From JAWPMT01 sp965227935 (GTDB taxonomy: Bacteria; Bacteroidota; Bacteroidia; Cytophagales; Cyclobacteriaceae), in contig CBDDGS010000055.1 of NCBI GenBank assembly GCA_965227935.1, positions 1,550,001-1,614,000 on the forward strand: a DNA stretch of 64,000 nucleotides, written 5' to 3'. The position numbers were made by a program, and so were the translations under genes. Positions 8,998-17,136 of the stretch are shown here, piece by piece. Numbering within the stretch: the first letter of the stretch is position 1; each line of letters opens with the position of its first letter. A model generated the notes under the pieces. That model saw nothing but the letters and a program-made list of their open reading frames with translations. It did no database searches and was not told where the DNA came from.

Positions 8998-9342
8998 ATG
9001 AATATGACAGAAGAACAAGTAATTGAGGAAAACAAGTATGAGGTAAGGATCAAGTCATTTGCCGACAAACTCGAATACAAAATCAATGACTTGCAAGAGA
9101 AGAAGAGAAATGCCGAGGAATCTGTGCGCACCCGATACGACGAAAGTATCAACGCCATCCAATCTGCCAGAGAAGACTTCTTGTCTAAAACGCAGAAGCT
9201 TCGCGATGCTTCTGGCGAGGAGTGGAATCGGTACAGTGATAAGGTCGACACCGCTCTCGAATCTATAGAGTATGAAATAGACACAGCGTATGAAGGCATC
9301 CGCAATGGGATGACGTACCTGTTTGACAAGTTCAAAAAATAG
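8998..9342 (+). CDS. Hypothetical coiled-coil protein (stress-response-like)
   Basis: A 114-residue, highly charged, almost wholly helical protein with heptad-like spacing over residues 15-85 and no signal peptide or membrane segment. The overall look (KLEYKINDLQEKKRNAEESV...) recalls small coiled-coil proteins annotated as stress-related in cyanobacteria and Bacteroidota, but I do not recognise a named family. The ATG at 8998 (MNMTEEQVI) is preferred over an upstream in-frame start at 8950, which overlaps the MscS gene. It is followed 5 bp later by another helical protein. Confidence 0.65.
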   Translation: MNMTEEQVIEENKYEVRIKSFADKLEYKINDLQEKKRNAEESVRTRYDESINAIQSAREDFLSKTQKLRDASGEEWNRYSDKVDTALESIEYEIDTAYEGIRNGMTYLFDKFKK

Positions 9343-9347
9343 TACCT

Positions 9348-9779
9348 ATGAAACAGGGGTCATTATCAACAGAGATAGAAGGCATCCTGTATCAGCTGCA
9401 CCTGCTGCGAAGCGCCTATGACTTGGCGAAGAATAGCGCTGAGGATGAGCGAGTGGTAGCCTGCTTTGAGATATTCGGACGACAGAAGCAGATACAATCA
9501 TTCGAACTGGCGAAAGCATTCCACCGAAAGGAGAGCTACCAACGATTGGTCAATTGCGATGAGATCCTGACAAAAGCGGAGCGATTGATTTCCCGCGCGA
9601 GTAATGCCTCTGAGTTTCGAATGGCGATGAAACGCCTGGTGGATCTGGAAGAGGATGTACGAGATGCTTTGGGCGTTATGGTAGGAGAGTGCCAGGAAGA
9701 AGTAAAGCGGTTCATTCTTTGCGAGCATCGCAAGGACATACGCCGGCAGATCCGCGCTTTGCGCGAGGTGATGTCTTGA
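9348..9779 (+). CDS. Hypothetical helical protein
   Basis: A 143-residue all-helical, Glu/Arg-rich protein with two Cys in otherwise charged helices. It has no signal peptide, membrane helix or recognisable catalytic motif. It might be a four-helix bundle of the ferritin-like or DUF2383 kind, but no iron ligands can be assigned. It starts 5 bp after the preceding coiled-coil gene and ends just before an intrinsic terminator, so the MscS and two helical genes form one likely transcription unit. Function unknown. Confidence 0.6.
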   Translation: MKQGSLSTEIEGILYQLHLLRSAYDLAKNSAEDERVVACFEIFGRQKQIQSFELAKAFHRKESYQRLVNCDEILTKAERLISRASNASEFRMAMKRLVDLEEDVRDALGVMVGECQEEVKRFILCEHRKDIRRQIRALREVMS

Positions 9780-9809
9780 CACTACAGATCAAATCAAGAA
9801 TGAAAAAAG

Positions 9810-9834
9810 AGAGGACCTGCCGGGTCCTCTTTTC
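9810..9834 (+). terminator. Rho-independent terminator after the MscS/helical-protein unit
   Basis: Perfect 8-bp stem AGAGGACC / GGTCCTCT with a 5-nt loop (TGCCG), followed directly by TTTTCTTGTTT. It lies 30 bp after the stop codon of the gene ending at 9779. Confidence 0.85.
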
Positions 9835-10024
9835 TTGTTTCCAGGGCTACAGAGACACCGTATTCACCCATGGAAAGAAGGGTTTATGAGTTTGTTGAGA
9901 TGAAAATGAAGACTGGCAGTTGCTTACTGAATATTTCCCGCAATGGATGTGGATTGCTTCTTTGCAATGCCTTCTTATCCTTTCGATTTCCCTCCATATT
10001 TGTAGGGTCAGAATTTTGATTAGG

Positions 10025-10534
10025 ATGCCAGAATTAACTGTTGAGAATCTGCCCGTAGTTCGCCTGGTGGCGAGCTTGGTATTGTTGATCGTATTTCTTG
10101 TCACCCGGCGCGTATTGGTTCGCAATGTCTCAAGAAGGGCCAATGATCATGACTTTGCCGAGGAACGAGCAATGTTTGTAAGGCGGTCAGCGAGGGTGGT
10201 GATTTCCATCATTTTCATCGTTACGCTCCTTCTCGTATGGGAGGTCTCCTTTTCAGGGCTGTCTGTCTACATAGTGTCCTTTCTCACCATCGTGGGCGTC
10301 GGCCTGGTTGCCAACTGGTCGATTGTCAGCAACATCACTGCGGCGGTCATTCTATTCTTCTTCTTTCCCTTCAAGATTGGCTCTCGCGTGAAGATCGTTG
10401 ACGGTGACAATTCAGCCGAAGGCGTGGTTACCAACTTGTCGATCTTCTCTATTCGCATTCGCAGGGAAGATGGCATTGAGATCTATTACCCCAACAATCT
10501 CGCCATCCAGAAGTCGATATTGCATTTGAAATAG
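10025..10534 (+). CDS. Short MscS-like membrane protein
   Basis: A 169-residue protein from ATG 10025 (MPELTVENLPVV). It has three hydrophobic helices, then FFFPFKIGSRVKIVDGDNSAEGVVTNLSIFSIRI, the beta domain of MscS channels, and it stops soon after NNLAIQKSI. The large C-terminal vestibule domain of MscS is absent, so this is a minimal MscS core. An earlier in-frame start at 9920 would add about 35 residues but runs through non-conserved sequence. It may be a mini-channel or a regulatory subunit; no partner gene is adjacent, although a full-length MscS lies 1 kb upstream. Confidence 0.8.
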   Translation: MPELTVENLPVVRLVASLVLLIVFLVTRRVLVRNVSRRANDHDFAEERAMFVRRSARVVISIIFIVTLLLVWEVSFSGLSVYIVSFLTIVGVGLVANWSIVSNITAAVILFFFFPFKIGSRVKIVDGDNSAEGVVTNLSIFSIRIRREDGIEIYYPNNLAIQKSILHLK

Positions 10535-10541
10535 CCGGGAC

Positions 10542-11642
10542 TTACTTCACGGCGGCAGGCAACACATCGTATCTACCCAGCGCGTGGAGCATCTGGAAGT
10601 GCTTCACAATGGCCGAACCAAACGTCGGTTGTGAGTGGTAGGGGAGATCAAATTCCTGAGCGGTGCTCTTTACGATCTTGGCCAGTTGGGGGTAATGGAT
10701 GTGGCAAACATCAGGAAACAGGTGATGTTCTACCTGGAAGTTGAGCGCACCAAAAAACCAGGTGAAGAACTTGTTGTTGGGAGCGTAATTGGTCGTCGTA
10801 TATAGCTGATGTACGGACCAGTTCTCTTCGATATTTTCCTCTTCCTGCTGGATAAATGAAAGGTCCGTGGTGAGGTGGGCGGTCTGGAATATCAAACTCA
10901 GACACAGGCCCGTCACCAGTAACATCGATATAAACATCAAGACGACCAGGCCAGGCGCCACGGGCAACACCATAATGGGGATTCCGAGCATGCAGAAATG
11001 GAAGAGTGCCTTGCGAAAGATGATACCCGCTAGTATTCGGCGGAACGTTCCACCCTTTTTCACCAGGCCAAGTTTGCGATACTTGACCATTTTAATGAAG
11101 TCCTTGGCGGTAGCCCAGATAATGATGGGAATGCTGTAAAAGAAGACAACATAAATATGTTGGAAGCGGTGAAACCAGCGACGGGGCTGATTTTCCGTAA
11201 ACCGCAAGACGTACTTTACCTCAATGTCTTCATCGGCGTCCTCGATATTCGTATAGGTGTGATGCAATACATTGTGCTGGATCTTCCACGTGAAAGGCTC
11301 CACACCGACAATCATGGCTGAGAGGTTCATCCATGCATTGACAGATTTTTTCTTGGAGTACGATCCGTGCAGGACATCGTGCATGACCGCGGTGCCGATA
11401 AAGGCCTGACCGACTCCCATGAGCATCCACAGCGCAAAGAGTGCGGGAACACTCGTTATTCCCCCGAGGACGATCGTCAGGTATAGAGATACATAGAATC
11501 CAATGGCGATGGCCGATTTCAGGGCCATGCGATGGTCACCATTGCGGCAGATATCGTTTTCGCGAAAGTAGGCGTTGACGCGGGTTTTGAGGGTTTTTGA
11601 GAATTCCTTGTTGACTTCTTTTGAAAACTTGTAATGGATCAT
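10542..11642 (-). CDS. Membrane fatty acid desaturase (acyl-lipid/acyl-CoA type)
   Basis: A 366-residue di-iron desaturase with all three histidine boxes: HDVLH at 88-92, HNVLHH at 123-128 and QVEHH near residue 307. There are two pairs of membrane segments (about 40-85 and 185-245). The QxxHH third box is typical of the front-end/linoleoyl-CoA desaturase branch found widely in Bacteroidota. It introduces a double bond into membrane-lipid acyl chains, often as a response to cold. It needs an electron donor (ferredoxin or cytochrome b5-like) that is not encoded beside it. Convergent with the MscS-like gene, with 7 bp between stops. Confidence 0.93.
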   Translation of the reverse strand: MIHYKFSKEVNKEFSKTLKTRVNAYFRENDICRNGDHRMALKSAIAIGFYVSLYLTIVLGGITSVPALFALWMLMGVGQAFIGTAVMHDVLHGSYSKKKSVNAWMNLSAMIVGVEPFTWKIQHNVLHHTYTNIEDADEDIEVKYVLRFTENQPRRWFHRFQHIYVVFFYSIPIIIWATAKDFIKMVKYRKLGLVKKGGTFRRILAGIIFRKALFHFCMLGIPIMVLPVAPGLVVLMFISMLLVTGLCLSLIFQTAHLTTDLSFIQQEEENIEENWSVHQLYTTTNYAPNNKFFTWFFGALNFQVEHHLFPDVCHIHYPQLAKIVKSTAQEFDLPYHSQPTFGSAIVKHFQMLHALGRYDVLPAAVK

Positions 11643-11975
11643 TCCAAAGGGTGATAAACGATAATACTTCCGGCTTTTGAAGCAGTGCTTTGTGGTTTGG
11701 GCGCGCTAATCAAACAAACAGATAGCGAGATGATCGTGCAGCAGGACGTCAGATCATGATAACACGCGAACTCTACAAAGTCAGGATAGTACAATCAGGG
11801 AATGACCATGGCGGCAGGAACTCCGAAAAAGGAATATCATGAAATTGATGTCACAAACATAAGTCATGAACTAAAAGGATCTACGTATCAGAGAAGGTTT
11901 TATGGGTATTTCTTGCTGAATGAGGTTCATTCACTACTATTCCGAACGTCAGTAATCATTCCTGCGCATCGGGAT
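11643..11975. other. Intergenic stretch without a convincing gene
   Basis: About 330 bp between the desaturase start and the end of the MFS-like gene, both on the minus strand. I see no TAnnTTTG -7 box, hairpin terminator or conserved ORF. A 71-codon plus-strand frame (11802-12017) runs into the 3' end of the MFS-like gene and has no recognisable features. The desaturase promoter must lie at the left end of this stretch but is not identifiable. Confidence 0.5.
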
Positions 11976-13082
11976 CTACCTCAGGTAGTACTCAAACAAT
12001 CCCGTGAAAAGCTCTGAGGCGCCTATGAACACTCCTACCCCGTAGGTGATATGCTTGATCGATAAATTCTGAATGGCGAAAGGAAGCCCACTGACATTCA
12101 GGAAGCTAAATGAGCATGCCGTGACGATGCCGCCAGCCATATAAAGAATGGGATGATGCCCAAACAGTATTAAAAGTACGCCCAGTCCCAGGACCGCAGC
12201 ACTGACAGGAATGACCTTCCCTGCGCCTTTTCTGGCAACGAATTTTCCGACGGCAAATGCCAAAAACGCCGAGAAAGCAAGTAGACCCAGTGCGATATAG
12301 TCGGCTATACTGGCGTACTCTATGAATCGCTCGGACATCGCGTGTGGAAAGAACTCCACAAGAAATGCCTTTCCCAGCCCGAGTTGTAGCCCAACCATGA
12401 CAATCGACAGGTAGGCAATAGGGCGGACCTGCCTGGAGGGTTGCTCCACCAGTTCTTGCTTTCGAAGCATGACCTCGTTGCTTGAGACGCGGTGAAAAAT
12501 ATAGCCTGAGACAGATATGAGGATGCCTCCAACAATGAAGGTCAGTGTGTCGCCAAAGAATCTCACGAGTTCCACGATCACTGGCTCCAGCGCATAGATG
12601 AGTTCAGTGATCAGAAAAAGGAAGCCTACGACAATCGGTAGTTGCTTCGCGGGAGCAAAAGCCTCGATCATCGAATTGGCCGGACTTATAAAGAGGTTCA
12701 TGGCTATCAGCCAGAGAACGATCATGATAGGGAGTGCGGATTTCGCGGCTTGAATGGGCGCGGCCCCGATCAGAGAGGCAACGACCATGAACGTCATCGC
12801 CGTGGCCCCAATGCCAATCGTGAACATGGTGAAAAACTTGCCATTCTTTTCGAGGATCTTGTCTGCGAGCCATCCCGCTATTGGCGGTACGACCACGAGA
12901 ATGATGGCCTTCGATGCGATCATGAAGTCCACAAGTCCATGGAAGTTGAAGCGCTCAATGAGCACCGGCTGATACTCGTGATAGGCTATCCAACTGATGA
13001 CGACGGCGGCGTTTAGCGCCGCAAGGCTATAGATCTCTGGCCATTTGAGGGTCCTGTTTTTTTCGATTGCTATGCTGTCCAT
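11976..13082 (-). CDS. MFS-like transporter
   Basis: A 368-residue polytopic membrane protein with 11-12 hydrophobic helices in two halves linked by a charged loop (about 205-220). VVPPIAGWLADKILEKNGKF resembles the major-facilitator loop between helices 2 and 3 (G-x-L-x-D-x-x-x-x-x-G-x-x). The protein begins with a short soluble tail (MDSIAIEKNRTLKWPEIY). No substrate clue comes from the neighbours (a desaturase downstream and GerW upstream). The superfamily call is reasonable; the substrate is unknown. Confidence 0.75.
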   Translation of the reverse strand: MDSIAIEKNRTLKWPEIYSLAALNAAVVISWIAYHEYQPVLIERFNFHGLVDFMIASKAIILVVVPPIAGWLADKILEKNGKFFTMFTIGIGATAMTFMVVASLIGAAPIQAAKSALPIMIVLWLIAMNLFISPANSMIEAFAPAKQLPIVVGFLFLITELIYALEPVIVELVRFFGDTLTFIVGGILISVSGYIFHRVSSNEVMLRKQELVEQPSRQVRPIAYLSIVMVGLQLGLGKAFLVEFFPHAMSERFIEYASIADYIALGLLAFSAFLAFAVGKFVARKGAGKVIPVSAAVLGLGVLLILFGHHPILYMAGGIVTACSFSFLNVSGLPFAIQNLSIKHITYGVGVFIGASELFTGLFEYYLR

Positions 13083-13224
13083 TTATCTAGTTTTTGCTTT
13101 GTCGAATTGCACTGTTAGCAGTAGTCTTCCCTGATGGGTTGACTCCATATACGAAGTGAACCTTCAGGTTGGATTTCGACGAAAAGCAAAAAATGACCGG
13201 CTGCCCCGAAAAGGGGTTTCGCAG

Positions 13225-13614
13225 CTAGCGACGTAGGAGGCGTCTTAGGATCAAAGCAATAATACCGCCCACTGCGGCTGCTTGCAGCAATTTCTTGTTT
13301 GAGCGAAGCGCTACAAATTCGGTCTTCTCTTTAGTCACTTCCACGACGCCGATGGGACGAACCATAAGTCCACCGCCACCACCGCCACCTTCTCCTCCCA
13401 GGTCATCAGCTGCGGTCTCTTTCCTGTCCTTGTGGCCTTCGCCAAAACCACCCCCAAACCCATAGGCAATGCGTGCTACTGGAATGATGGTCTTTTCCTG
13501 AGTTTCCACCGGATCCCCATAAACAGTTTTCACGTTGGCGTTCGATTGGAGCTTATCCATTACCGATCGTATGAATTCCTGCGTTTTCATGGTATTGTCT
13601 GATTTCTTTGCCAT
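13225..13614 (-). CDS. GerW/YtfJ-family protein
   Basis: A 129-residue protein starting at ATG 13614 (MAKKSDNTMKTQEF); the longer frame to 13707 reads through a non-conserved leader. It shows the GerW/YtfJ signature: VYGDPVE, then IIPVARIAYGFGGGFG, a Gly-rich linker (seven consecutive Gly), then GLMVRPIGVVEV. It ends in a hydrophobic, Arg-capped tail (AAAVGGIIALILRRLLRR) that could anchor it in the membrane. GerW is a spore-germination protein in Bacillus; in non-sporulating Bacteroidota its role is unknown. Confidence 0.85.
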   Translation of the reverse strand: MAKKSDNTMKTQEFIRSVMDKLQSNANVKTVYGDPVETQEKTIIPVARIAYGFGGGFGEGHKDRKETAADDLGGEGGGGGGGLMVRPIGVVEVTKEKTEFVALRSNKKLLQAAAVGGIIALILRRLLRR

Positions 13615-13781
13615 AGTCTGAAGATACACAAAGCCGTTCCTCGAAACTATGATCGACATCAGGTAAGGGGGTAGGATAAGCACCATTGATGTAGCGGATG
13701 GCAACAAAAGTCAATCGCCCCTGCGAGACTCGCGCGATTTGTGTTTAATTAGACCAGAAAAACGCCCAGCTCTGCCAAACT

Positions 13782-14441
13782 ATGTCCAACAAGAAAAATA
13801 TCCTGAACTACCTTGTCGAATTTGCGATGGTCTTCTTCGGCGTTCTTTTGGCCTTCTACTTTTCGCAACTCGGCGACGACAGGCGCCAGCGACGGCAAGA
13901 CAAGGAATTGCTGGAGCTGCTATCCTCGGAGTGTGACAAACTACCCACCGAGCTAGGCGATCGAATCGACCTGCTCGATAGTACGGAGAATCGAATCCGT
14001 ACGATTCTGAAACCTGCCGACTCGGTATTGATTGATTCTGTCAACGCCATCATGATCGATGTAGTCATTCCGCTCAGTGTACGTGTTCGTGATGAAGAGC
14101 CCATCATTTTAGTCAAGCCGCAGATCGACCAACGCTTTTTCGACGATGTTGACATGCGCGAGGCATTGGAGACCTACTACCAGTATTCGCTTGCCGGGGA
14201 GGAGGTGAGTGATGATGAGCAATCTTTCATCAAACAGGATCTCCGTCCCTATTTCGAAACCAACTTTCAATACTTTGGAGGTGAGGTGCTCAATGACCAG
14301 TACCACAAAACACCCCAGTTTCGGAACTACATGCTGCACCTCCTGCGTTACACGGCGATTCGCAAAGCGATCTTCGCGCAGCTGGTGGAGAGGGGCGCGG
14401 CGTTGGATTCGATTGTGGAGGAGCGGCTGGAACATTTTTGA
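13782..14441 (+). CDS. Hypothetical single-pass membrane protein (DUF6090-like)
   Basis: A 219-residue protein with one N-terminal membrane helix (NYLVEFAMVFFGVLLAFYFS, about 8-28), followed by a charged helix (DDRRQRRQDKELLELL) and a largely helical extracytoplasmic or cytoplasmic domain. The layout of helix plus charged linker recalls DUF6090-type proteins common in Bacteroidota, but the body is divergent. It is convergent with htrA, and a hairpin lies between them. Function unknown. Confidence 0.6.
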   Translation: MSNKKNILNYLVEFAMVFFGVLLAFYFSQLGDDRRQRRQDKELLELLSSECDKLPTELGDRIDLLDSTENRIRTILKPADSVLIDSVNAIMIDVVIPLSVRVRDEEPIILVKPQIDQRFFDDVDMREALETYYQYSLAGEEVSDDEQSFIKQDLRPYFETNFQYFGGEVLNDQYHKTPQFRNYMLHLLRYTAIRKAIFAQLVERGAALDSIVEERLEHF

Positions 14442-14448
14442 GCACCAT

Positions 14449-14481
14449 AAAAAAAGCCGCCTCCCAAATAGGAAGACGGCT
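14449..14481 (-). terminator. Intrinsic terminator of htrA
   Basis: Read on the minus strand: GGAGGCGGCT-type stem (plus-strand arms 14455-14465 and 14471-14481, two mismatches), 5-nt loop, then a run of seven T. It lies 27 bp after the htrA stop. On the plus strand no T-run follows, so it serves mainly the minus strand. Confidence 0.75.
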
Positions 14482-14507
14482 CATTTACTGCACCAACTAA
14501 CTACAAC

Positions 14508-16019
14508 TTACCAACCTATGCCGTAGAATGCCTTTTCTCCATTTGCATAGTACCCTTCTATCAGCATGCCTTCGCCACGTGGACGTTCAATGGAGTTTAC
14601 CAAATCATCGAGGTTCCTGATCTCTTCTTTGTCAATTCGGGTGATCACAAAACCTTCTTTGATACCAGCTTCTTTCCAGACGCCAGACGCCAGTTCCTCG
14701 AGTTTCACACCACCACTGATACCCAGTTCCTCCATCTCCTCGCGTGAGATGTCAGCGAACGTTGCGCCTTCGGTTGAGAACACGTTGCCCGCTACTTCGA
14801 CGGTTTCTGTCGTCCCGTAAGAATTCTTTAGACGTGCTTTCACAGTCCTTGTGCGTCCGTCCCTGATGTAGGTTACATCGATTTCATCTCCAGGACGGTT
14901 CAGCGCCACTTGCTCCTGCAACTCGGATACGCTATTCACCTGGCGGCCATTCACACTGACGATTACGTCTCCAGGTTCGATGCCAGATTCTTCAGCGGCA
15001 CTATTGTCCACCACTCGCTCGATGTAGATACCCTTTACTACCTCCAGGTCTTCCTGCTCCGCCAGTTGCGCACTGACGTCTCGAATATTCACACCAAGTA
15101 GTGCTCTCTGGACGGCGCCAAATTCTACCAGGTCACTGGCCACCTTTTTTACCAGCGTCACAGGTACAGCAAAAGAGTAGCCGGCAAAACTCCCTGTGGG
15201 AGAGGCAATGGCAGTGTTGATACCTACCAACTCTCCACGGAGGTTCACCAGGGCACCTCCACTATTGCCGGGGTTCACCGCGGCGTCCGTCTGGATAAAG
15301 GACTCAATCGTTAGACTCGACCTGTTGCGGGATCGAAGAATATCAATGCTTCTCGCCTTTGCACTTACGATACCCGCGGTCACAGTGGACCGGAATTCGT
15401 AAGGGTTCCCCACGGCCAATACCCACTCGCCGATTTGTGTTTCCTCACTATTGCCCCAGGAGATGGGGTTCAAGTCATATTCCTCGATCTTGATGACCGC
15501 GAGATCCGTATTGGGATCTGTGCCGATCATTCTTGCAGGGTACGATCGGTTGTCTGTAAGCAGCACTTCTATTTCGCTGGCACCATCCACCACGTGATTA
15601 TTGGTGACGATATAGCCATCCTCAGTGAAGATCACGCCTGACCCGCTACCTCTGGATTGTGGTCGATTGCCACGTTGTGGCGCCTGGTCAAAATAATCTC
15701 TAAAGAAGTCCTCAAATGGATTTTGAGCCCTGGTGGCTGTGCTTCCATCATAGGTAGTGCGGATATGCACTACGGAGGGAGTGGCTTCCTGAGCGGCGGC
15801 CACGAAGTTGAGCCCACCTGCGATCGCGATGCTCGTCGTATCTGTTACATAGTTGGTGAAGCTTACAGGCAGCGAAGATGTGTAGTTCGCCGGGATGCCT
15901 GGTGTATTATTGGGGCTGGCCGCTGGTGCCAACCATGAGTATCCTACGATTGCTATGACCCCACCCATTGCCGAGGAGAGGACCATTGCAAATGCTAAGT
16001 TTCTTGTCTTCATCTTCAT
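14508..16019 (-). CDS. degP: Periplasmic serine protease/chaperone of the DegP/HtrA family
   Basis: A 503-residue Do-like protease. The N-terminal membrane anchor or signal is at 8-30. The trypsin-like domain has the complete triad: His142 (TNNHVVDGA), Asp172 (NTDLAVIKI) and Ser253 (NPGNSGGALV). Two PDZ domains follow, about 300-395 and 425-500. It degrades or refolds damaged envelope proteins. An Arg/Gln-rich loop (FFRDYFDQAPQRGNRPQ) before the catalytic domain corresponds to the regulatory LA loop of DegP. The neighbouring Hsp20 gene on the same strand, although separated by a terminator-like hairpin, makes this a protein-quality-control locus. Confidence 0.95.
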   Translation of the reverse strand: MKMKTRNLAFAMVLSSAMGGVIAIVGYSWLAPAASPNNTPGIPANYTSSLPVSFTNYVTDTTSIAIAGGLNFVAAAQEATPSVVHIRTTYDGSTATRAQNPFEDFFRDYFDQAPQRGNRPQSRGSGSGVIFTEDGYIVTNNHVVDGASEIEVLLTDNRSYPARMIGTDPNTDLAVIKIEEYDLNPISWGNSEETQIGEWVLAVGNPYEFRSTVTAGIVSAKARSIDILRSRNRSSLTIESFIQTDAAVNPGNSGGALVNLRGELVGINTAIASPTGSFAGYSFAVPVTLVKKVASDLVEFGAVQRALLGVNIRDVSAQLAEQEDLEVVKGIYIERVVDNSAAEESGIEPGDVIVSVNGRQVNSVSELQEQVALNRPGDEIDVTYIRDGRTRTVKARLKNSYGTTETVEVAGNVFSTEGATFADISREEMEELGISGGVKLEELASGVWKEAGIKEGFVITRIDKEEIRNLDDLVNSIERPRGEGMLIEGYYANGEKAFYGIGW

Positions 16020-16156
16020 ATCTTGTTAATGACCTGATCCTTTTATCAATATACTTTATTCGTATGACCTTTGTTCGCTTTTACGGGGAAGAGGACGAAG
16101 AGGTGATGGTGCTTAACATCATTTAACACACGAGCGCGGGGAGCGCATAAACAAGA

Positions 16157-16186
16157 AAAGGCGAGCCTGGGAAGCCCGCCCTTTCA
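16157..16186 (-). terminator. Probable terminator of hsp20
   Basis: An imperfect GC-rich hairpin (AAAGGGCGGGCTT ... AGGCTCGCCTTTT on the minus strand, one bulge and one mismatch) followed by TTCTTGTT, about 35 bp after the hsp20 stop and upstream of htrA. Confidence 0.55.
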
Positions 16187-16219
16187 TCACCTAACCTAAC
16201 TCACCTACTTAAACTGATT

Positions 16220-16651
16220 TTATTTGATTGCGATCGTCTTTTTCGCAACTTTTTTTTCATCTTTTGGCAAAATCACCTTCAAAACGCCGTCTTCGTACTT
16301 TGCGTTGACATGCTCATCATTGACATTGTCAGGCAAATGGAAGGACCTACTGAAGGTGCCGTAGTAGCTCTCAACGCTACGATAATTCTTTTCGTTTTTT
16401 TCCTCCTTGAATTTTCTTTCACCACTGACGGTTAGGCGACCATCATTCACATCTATTCTGATATCATCCTTTTTCACACCAGGAAGAGAAAATTCGATTT
16501 CAAACGCCTTCTCAGTCTCAGCTATGTCCACCCTGGGTGAGAACTCTGAAACGTTCATCCCCCCGTTGAAATCATCATTGAAGAATCGATCTACGAGACT
16601 TCTAAATGACACAGGAGAATAGTTAACCGGATTATATTTTGTAAGTGCCAT
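16220..16651 (-). CDS. Small heat-shock protein, Hsp20/alpha-crystallin family
   Basis: A 143-residue small heat-shock protein: a short N-terminal arm (NPVNYSPVSFRSLVDRFF), the alpha-crystallin domain (about 40-130, with FSLPGVKKDDIRIDVNDGRLTV) and the strand GVLKVILPK with a basic tail. It binds unfolding proteins in the cytoplasm as an ATP-independent holdase. Upstream on the minus strand are a candidate sigma-54 -24/-12 element and paired GTCA-N3-TGAC sites. Confidence 0.95.
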   Translation of the reverse strand: MALTKYNPVNYSPVSFRSLVDRFFNDDFNGGMNVSEFSPRVDIAETEKAFEIEFSLPGVKKDDIRIDVNDGRLTVSGERKFKEEKNEKNYRSVESYYGTFSRSFHLPDNVNDEHVNAKYEDGVLKVILPKDEKKVAKKTIAIK

Positions 16652-16709
16652 TTCCTTTAAGTTTTTCGTTCAACATCGTGTTCAATCACCCTTGATCGAA
16701 TTCTGTGCC

Positions 16710-16725
16710 AGCACCCAAAATGCCA
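16710..16725 (-). promoter_or_regulatory. Candidate sigma-54 (-24/-12) promoter of hsp20
   Basis: On the minus strand the sequence reads TGGCATTTTGGGTGCT, which fits the invariant GG-N10-GC spacing of sigma-54 promoters (consensus TGGCAC-N5-TTGCW; the -12 part is GTGC instead of TTGC). Transcription would start near 16699, about 48 nt before the hsp20 ATG. No TAnnTTTG box is visible in this upstream region. Confidence 0.45.
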
Positions 16726-16744
16726 CCGGACTTGCTCTTATTAC

Positions 16745-16808
16745 GTCAAAGTGACAGGAATCGTGCGCTGTCGTTTGTTAAAAAATGTCAAAATGACACA
16801 AAGTGACA
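16745..16808. promoter_or_regulatory. Paired GTCA-N3-TGAC sites upstream of hsp20
   Basis: GTCAAAGTGAC (16745-16755 region) and the perfect palindrome TGTCAAAATGACA (16786-16798) are about 42 bp apart, close to four helical turns. A further TGACA half-site is at 16804-16808. They lie just upstream of the candidate sigma-54 promoter, where an enhancer-binding protein would bind. Identity of the protein is unknown; the NtrC-type regulator at 4444-5829 is one possibility. Confidence 0.5.
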
Positions 16809-16853
16809 GATTTTGATGGCGCGCACAGGCCAACACCCGGAGCCATCGCACTC

Positions 16854-16914
16854 CTGAAGTAGAGATAGGCAAGGATTTCTTTGACATACATTTTGTGGAT
16901 CCACTCTACTTCAG
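16854..16914. repeat. Palindromic intergenic element, copy 1
   Basis: Perfect 11-bp inverted repeat CTGAAGTAGAG / CTCTACTTCAG enclosing 39 bp. The same architecture (ends STGAAGT / ACTTCAS, total 59-61 bp) recurs at 23714-23772 and 31728-31786. Always intergenic. Confidence 0.6.
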
Positions 16915-16925
16915 TGCCTCCTAGC

Positions 16926-16964
16926 GCCTGCCTGCCGTAGCGATGAGGCAAAGGCAGGGCGGGT
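16926..16964. repeat. GC-rich palindromic repeat (CCTGCCTGCC type)
   Basis: GCCTGCCTGCC and GGCAGGGCGGG arms around GTAGCGATGAGGCAAA form an imperfect hairpin. It resembles the GCCTGCC...GGCAGGC dispersed palindromes seen in many Bacteroidota intergenic regions (recalled, not searched). It lies directly after palindromic element copy 1. The remaining sequence to 17136 shows nothing I can name. Confidence 0.4.
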
Positions 16965-17136
16965 TCAGCTTCCTTCCGATTCCTCTCACCTGGGAATCCG
17001 TGCTATTCGCCTTCCGGCCAATTACGGTTAATAGTTTGACTTGGGGCATTGCGGGCGGTGTCAACCGCTGGTCAATGAGATTTTTCCCGATCCGTCCAGA
17101 AGAATTATCTTCCGGCTCGATTATACCACTTCACCG

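Noticed and set aside
11802..12017. 71-codon plus-strand frame after the desaturase
   Set aside because: It runs into the 3' end of the MFS-like gene on the other strand, has no recognisable motif or signal, and its composition does not look coding.
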